Of a stretch of DNA of 64,000 nt, positions 60,801 to 64,000 are shown in pieces (the first letter of the stretch is position 1; each line of letters begins with the position of its first letter). Below the pieces are notes generated by a model. That model searched no databases and was not told the origin of the DNA. It was given only the letters and a program-made list of their open reading frames with translations. The position numbers were made by a program, and so were the translations under genes. The stretch covers positions 35,663,954-35,727,953 of the forward strand of contig NC_135167.1 in the NCBI RefSeq assembly GCF_041146795.1. Direction: 5' to 3'. Source of the DNA: Maylandia zebra. Its lineage: Eukaryota; Chordata; Actinopteri; Cichliformes; Cichlidae.

Positions 60801-63605
60801 AAAGAAATACAAGCAGGTGCTGGAACTTTTTCCTTTTATCTCTGGCTATGGTGCTGCTTGAAAGTTGGAGTTTGTCAGAGTTTGTTTTTGGTTCCGATGC
60901 GTGTTTAGGTTAGGGTGTTGCCAAACTTGGAAATCTCATTGTTGCAGCATGTTGACAAAATATGGCAGTAAAAATACCAAGGTAGCCCTTAAAGCACAAA
61001 TGACTATTTGTGTCTCTCTGATGGAAGCATGGATTAAACTAGAGTGTTGAAAGATGTTTAAATCTACTGAAGCGCCTTGAGGCGACTGTTGTTGTGATTT
61101 GGCGCTATATAAATAAAATTTCATTGAATTGAAGATTCACATTTCTCCCTCTTTTTGTCTTTCTGCAGGAAATTGATATTGCTCCTGACTGCAACCATGT
61201 GAGTATTTGTTTTAAAACACACAAATTCACGCAGAACTTTTTAATCAAACAGTACAAGTGTGAGACAAAGAAAGATATAACAGAGGCGTGCCTTCATACT
61301 CGGCTAATGCTGTCAGGCCAAATCAAAATTTTAACCAAGTCTGTTTGGCTTAAAGTTAACTCACCAAGAAATCAAATGTGATAATTAGCCTTTTGGATAT
61401 GCAGGGTGGTACATACCTGTCCTGCTTGGACTGCTGGAATTATTTCACTGCATCTGACAGATTTTTAAGTCAAAGTTACTGTTATTTGCCCCTGCTGTTA
61501 AAGAATTTAAACCAAACATATTGAAATATGTAATTTCAAAGGTTGACAGAACATCCTAACACACACAGCTGTGATGTACCAACTGCTGAAAAGTTTACAC
61601 TTAAATTTTTGGCTGAGTTTACGAACCTTTGTCACCTGAGGACTCTTTTCCATCCATGTCTCGTGATCACTGCGTTATGCCTTTAATTTATTCATAACAA
61701 ATATTTGTAACATTTATGTCATCCCCAACTACTGCAGATATAATTGGTTTTAGTTTTGTCCTATTTGCTTAACTCTATACTTTTCTGTATGCTCTTTCCT
61801 CTCACTCCTAATCAGTCATGGTAGAGGTCTGCCCCTGCCTGAACCTGATTCTAGAGATCTCTTCCTGATAAATGGAAGTTCTTCCTCACCACTGTAGCCA
61901 ATTGTTTTCCTTATAGGGGATCATTGTAGTTCTCTCTCTAATATTTCAGAGGTTTTACCTTACAATATAAAGTGCAATGAGATGACTGCTTGCATGAAAT
62001 ATATTTATATAATATTAAAATGCCTATAAAGGAGTGAACATGGTAAACGTTCTGCATGCAAGTATGTTAGTATGTTTATTGACTCAGGGCCACAACCACT
62101 ACTGTAAACTGGATTATATTATCTTAGAAATATGTCTTAATATGTCCATAAATAGTAAACAAGTAGAAATGTAGAATCTAATACAATATCGGTCTAAAAA
62201 GCAGTCTGTGCATACTAATTCAATTCAGTATATTTTTTGGAGCAGTGTCACAGACCTGCATATTTTAATGCACTGTACAATCGGAGAGATTATTGGAAAC
62301 ATTTAGAGAATTTAAAATAAAGCAGTCTAATTATCAGCGACCGCTGACCATGATCCTCTCTTCTCTGTTTAACAAGGTCCTTTCACATTCTCTTCCCCAC
62401 TCTAAATACTAGCTTTGAAGAACCCACAGCTTCCACACTGCCAGCTGATGACCGTCACTGACATCAACGCCGTCTAACTTTAAATTAGGAGTTTCTCCTC
62501 TTTTTGCGTTAAGAGCTTCCGAAAGCTCGTCTCCGTGCCTTCTGGATGATAAACCTTCAATATTCAGAGTTCAGGGCTGCTAACAGCAGGCAGTTTTATG
62601 AAACACCACAAGGCTTATGGAGCACTTGGACTGTCTTTATTACAGCATGGAAAGCACTCGCTGCAGTTGACATGTCACACGCTCACTTGTTCTATCTTAT
62701 TTTCTCGGTGGACCGACTTTCAGTAGCTGTTGTTTGTGGATGCTGCAGCTGGAACCCCTCTGATAAGAAAGTGATACACAGAGTATTAGAAAACAATAAA
62801 AAGAGCACATTGGAAGGTCTTATTTCTGTCATTAAAATCCTTAAAAAATCATCAGTCTTCAGGATGGGGACTGTCTGATCGTTCAGGCGTAGTTCTCTCT
62901 GAATAAACTATTCTTTTGTAAAATCGTTCAGGGTAGATTACTTAGATTTGGACTATTTCAACATCACATTCACAAAGAAACTTTGTGAGTTTAGAAGCTG
63001 CTTTCTCAAGAGAAACTTTTAACAGTTGTGCCTCCTCCAAAAATAAAGAAGAGAAATTATCTAATTAAATGCAATGCTTTATACGACCACCACAAACTCT
63101 TTGCTACTAGTTGTAGTTAATGAGTTGGCTTTTTTTTAGTCATGTTCACTATGTTTCATTTCTAATTAACATATAAATTGGATTGTAATTGAAATCCTAA
63201 CTTTTTTTTCCTCAATCAGCTTCTGTGGAACTACAAACTCAATCTAACCACAGATCCAAAGTTTGAATCTGTGGCCATGGAGATTTGTAAGAGCACCATC
63301 ACTGAGGTCAGTCTGCCTTTGACTCTACAGGGAAGTTCTAGGTCTGTCCTTTGCTCTCCTCTGACCTGTCAAATGTTCTGCACCTTCAGATAAAGGAGTG
63401 TAATGAGGTGGAGCGAGGGAGGGGCTACCTGGTGTCCTGCCTGGTGGATCACCGTGTTAACATCAGTGAGTACCAGTGTAACCAGTATATCACCAAGATG
63501 ACCAGCATCATCTTCAGCGACTACAGGTTGATCTGTGGCTTCATGGACAAATGCAAAGAAGATATCAACAGCCTGCGCTGCGGCAGCATCAACATAGGAC
63601 ACAAG
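53261..63605 (+). CDS. glg1: Golgi glycoprotein 1 (ESL-1/CFR-1), first four exons, partial
   Basis: GLG1 is a type I Golgi membrane sialoglycoprotein with many tandem Cys-rich repeats. It binds FGFs and E-selectin and affects TGF-beta processing (family knowledge). Exons: 53261-53575 (105 codons), 61169-61198 (10), 63220-63306 (29) and 63390-63605 (72), all phase 0 with GT/AG ends. Residues about 1-26 (MAAYSRAQLLLLLSSVCLCS and following) form a signal peptide. An Ala/Pro-rich stretch follows, then ACREDLTRLCPKHTWTNNLA begins the first Cys-rich repeat. Exons 3-4 give LLWNYKLNLTTDPKFESVAM and YQCNQYITKMTSIIFSDYRL, close to vertebrate GLG1. ATG 53261 was chosen because it is the first ATG in frame, in Kozak-like GAAGATGG context. 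The gene continues past 64000. Confidence 0.95.
54940..55045. mobile_element. SINE tail fragment
   Basis: AATAATAATGGATTGGATTT, TATAGCGCTTTTCAAGGCAC and AAAGCGCTTTACAATGCCAC match the copy at 5281-5575. The tRNA head is missing. Confidence 0.65.
56305..57150. mobile_element. Dispersed repeat with former DNA-element ends
   Basis: It starts near CACTCACTGGTCACTTCATT and contains AGATTTTGGTCCATATTGAC, CCATCACATCCCAAAGGTCC, TGCTCGTCTGCATACCTTG and ACCACGTTCAAAGACACCTC. It resembles a repeat found in very many teleost genomes. No intact protein is left. Confidence 0.6.
57630..57666. repeat. (CA)n microsatellite
   Basis: About 18 CA units in glg1 intron 1. Confidence 0.9.
57800..57877. repeat. 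(CA)n microsatellite
   Basis: About 39 CA units in glg1 intron 1, 130 bp from the previous tract. Confidence 0.95.
61064..61131 (+). mobile_element. LINE 3' tail fragment
   Basis: GCGCCTTGAGGCGACTGTTG and TTGGCGCTATATAAATAAAA, ending about 37 bp before glg1 exon 2. Confidence 0.7.
61169..61198 (+). CDS. glg1: glg1 exon 2, 30-bp micro-exon
   Basis: EIDIAPDCNH is flanked by a TTTCTGCAG acceptor and a GTGAGT donor. It sits 7.6 kb from exon 1 and 2.0 kb from exon 3. Both phases are 0. It supplies the Cys and the DCNH that lead into LLWNYKL of exon 3, as in vertebrate GLG1. Confidence 0.9.
61795..61995 (+). mobile_element. LINE 3' tail, diverged
   Basis: GCCCCTGCCTGAACCTGATT, TTCTTCCTCACCACTGTAGC and CAATATAAAGTGCAATGAGA follow the order of the tail at 28325-28600 but are diverged. 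It lies in glg1 intron 2. Confidence 0.5.
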
Positions 63606-64000
63606 GTCAGGACTGTGCAAATATATGCAGAAGTTAATAAATCATAAAATGGAGTCCATAAATCAGGAAAGGTTCATTTACAGGCTTTTCGGGTTAAACG
63701 ACAAAAATAATAAGGTGGCGTAACCAGAGGAAACCCACCTCTCCAAGTGGCAAGTGCAGGCTATTTAGTGCTTATTATAATACACAAAATCTCCATTTGT
63801 ATATGATGTCCTCCTACACAGTCCACAATTGGCACACAAGTACATCTTAGGCCTACAAAGGTTCTTATCAATATTACATATTATATTGTAATCATGTTGC
63901 CTAGTAACCCCCAGGAAACGGGCTAAACTAACCCTAAGATTTTTAGCATTTATGCACTTGCAACACTTGTTACTGTTATTTTCAAACATATAAATAGTGT

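Larger units (their letters stand above)
53576..61168 (+). other. glg1 intron 1 with repeats
   Basis: No other gene is supported. It holds a SINE tail (about 54940-55045), a dispersed repeat (56305-57150), two CA microsatellites (57630-57666 and 57800-57877) and a LINE tail (61064-61131). The 133-codon frame at 59436-59837 has no recognisable domain. Confidence 0.7.

Overview
The window looks like vertebrate nuclear DNA from a teleost fish, probably a spiny-rayed or cichlid-like species (inference). It is AT-rich, with multi-exon genes, long introns, dinucleotide microsatellites, and teleost-type SINE, LINE and hAT-like repeats. No bacterial, organellar, CRISPR or operon features were seen, and no tRNA or rRNA gene is supported (only tRNA-like SINE heads).

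Four protein genes can be supported. (1) otog (otogelin), minus strand, about 7985-34320. This is the 5' part of a very large secreted inner-ear matrix glycoprotein. Its 22 proposed exons join in a consistent reading phase at every junction that could be checked. They run from a signal peptide through a huge Ser/Thr-rich exon, an EGF-like module, VWD1-C8-TIL, VWD2-C8-TIL and the start of the next TIL-type module. The rest lies beyond the left edge. (2) aph1b, minus strand, 42385-47210, is a complete 6-exon, 258-residue gamma-secretase subunit. A broken copy of its last two exons lies 3.5 kb downstream at 38935-39835. (3) A troponin I gene, minus strand, 47697-48991 and perhaps from 49626, ends only about 490 bp before the aph1b start codon. 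It has a frameshift at an A9 run in its last exon and no convincing N-terminal exon. (4) glg1 (Golgi glycoprotein 1), plus strand, 53261-63605 and beyond, is represented by its first four exons, including a 30-base micro-exon.

Layout: 1-7984 is probably otog intron with LINE and SINE fragments. 7985-34320 is otog, its introns loaded with an RTE-like LINE, an L2-like LINE tail and a 974-bp hAT-type element. 34321-42384 is intergenic DNA with a 1.5-kb inverted-repeat element nested in a SINE, plus the aph1b partial duplicate. 42385-47210 is aph1b. 47697-49626 is troponin I. 49627-53150 holds an L2-like LINE that was itself split by a SINE fragment. 53150-64000 is the glg1 promoter and 5' half.

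The four genes have unrelated roles (otic matrix, intramembrane proteolysis, muscle thin filament, Golgi and cell-surface glycoprotein), so no shared pathway is implied. The points most worth a second look are the internally repeated mucin-like otog exon, the aph1b exon duplication with its built-in stop, the troponin I frameshift, and a set of short perfect intronic hairpins.
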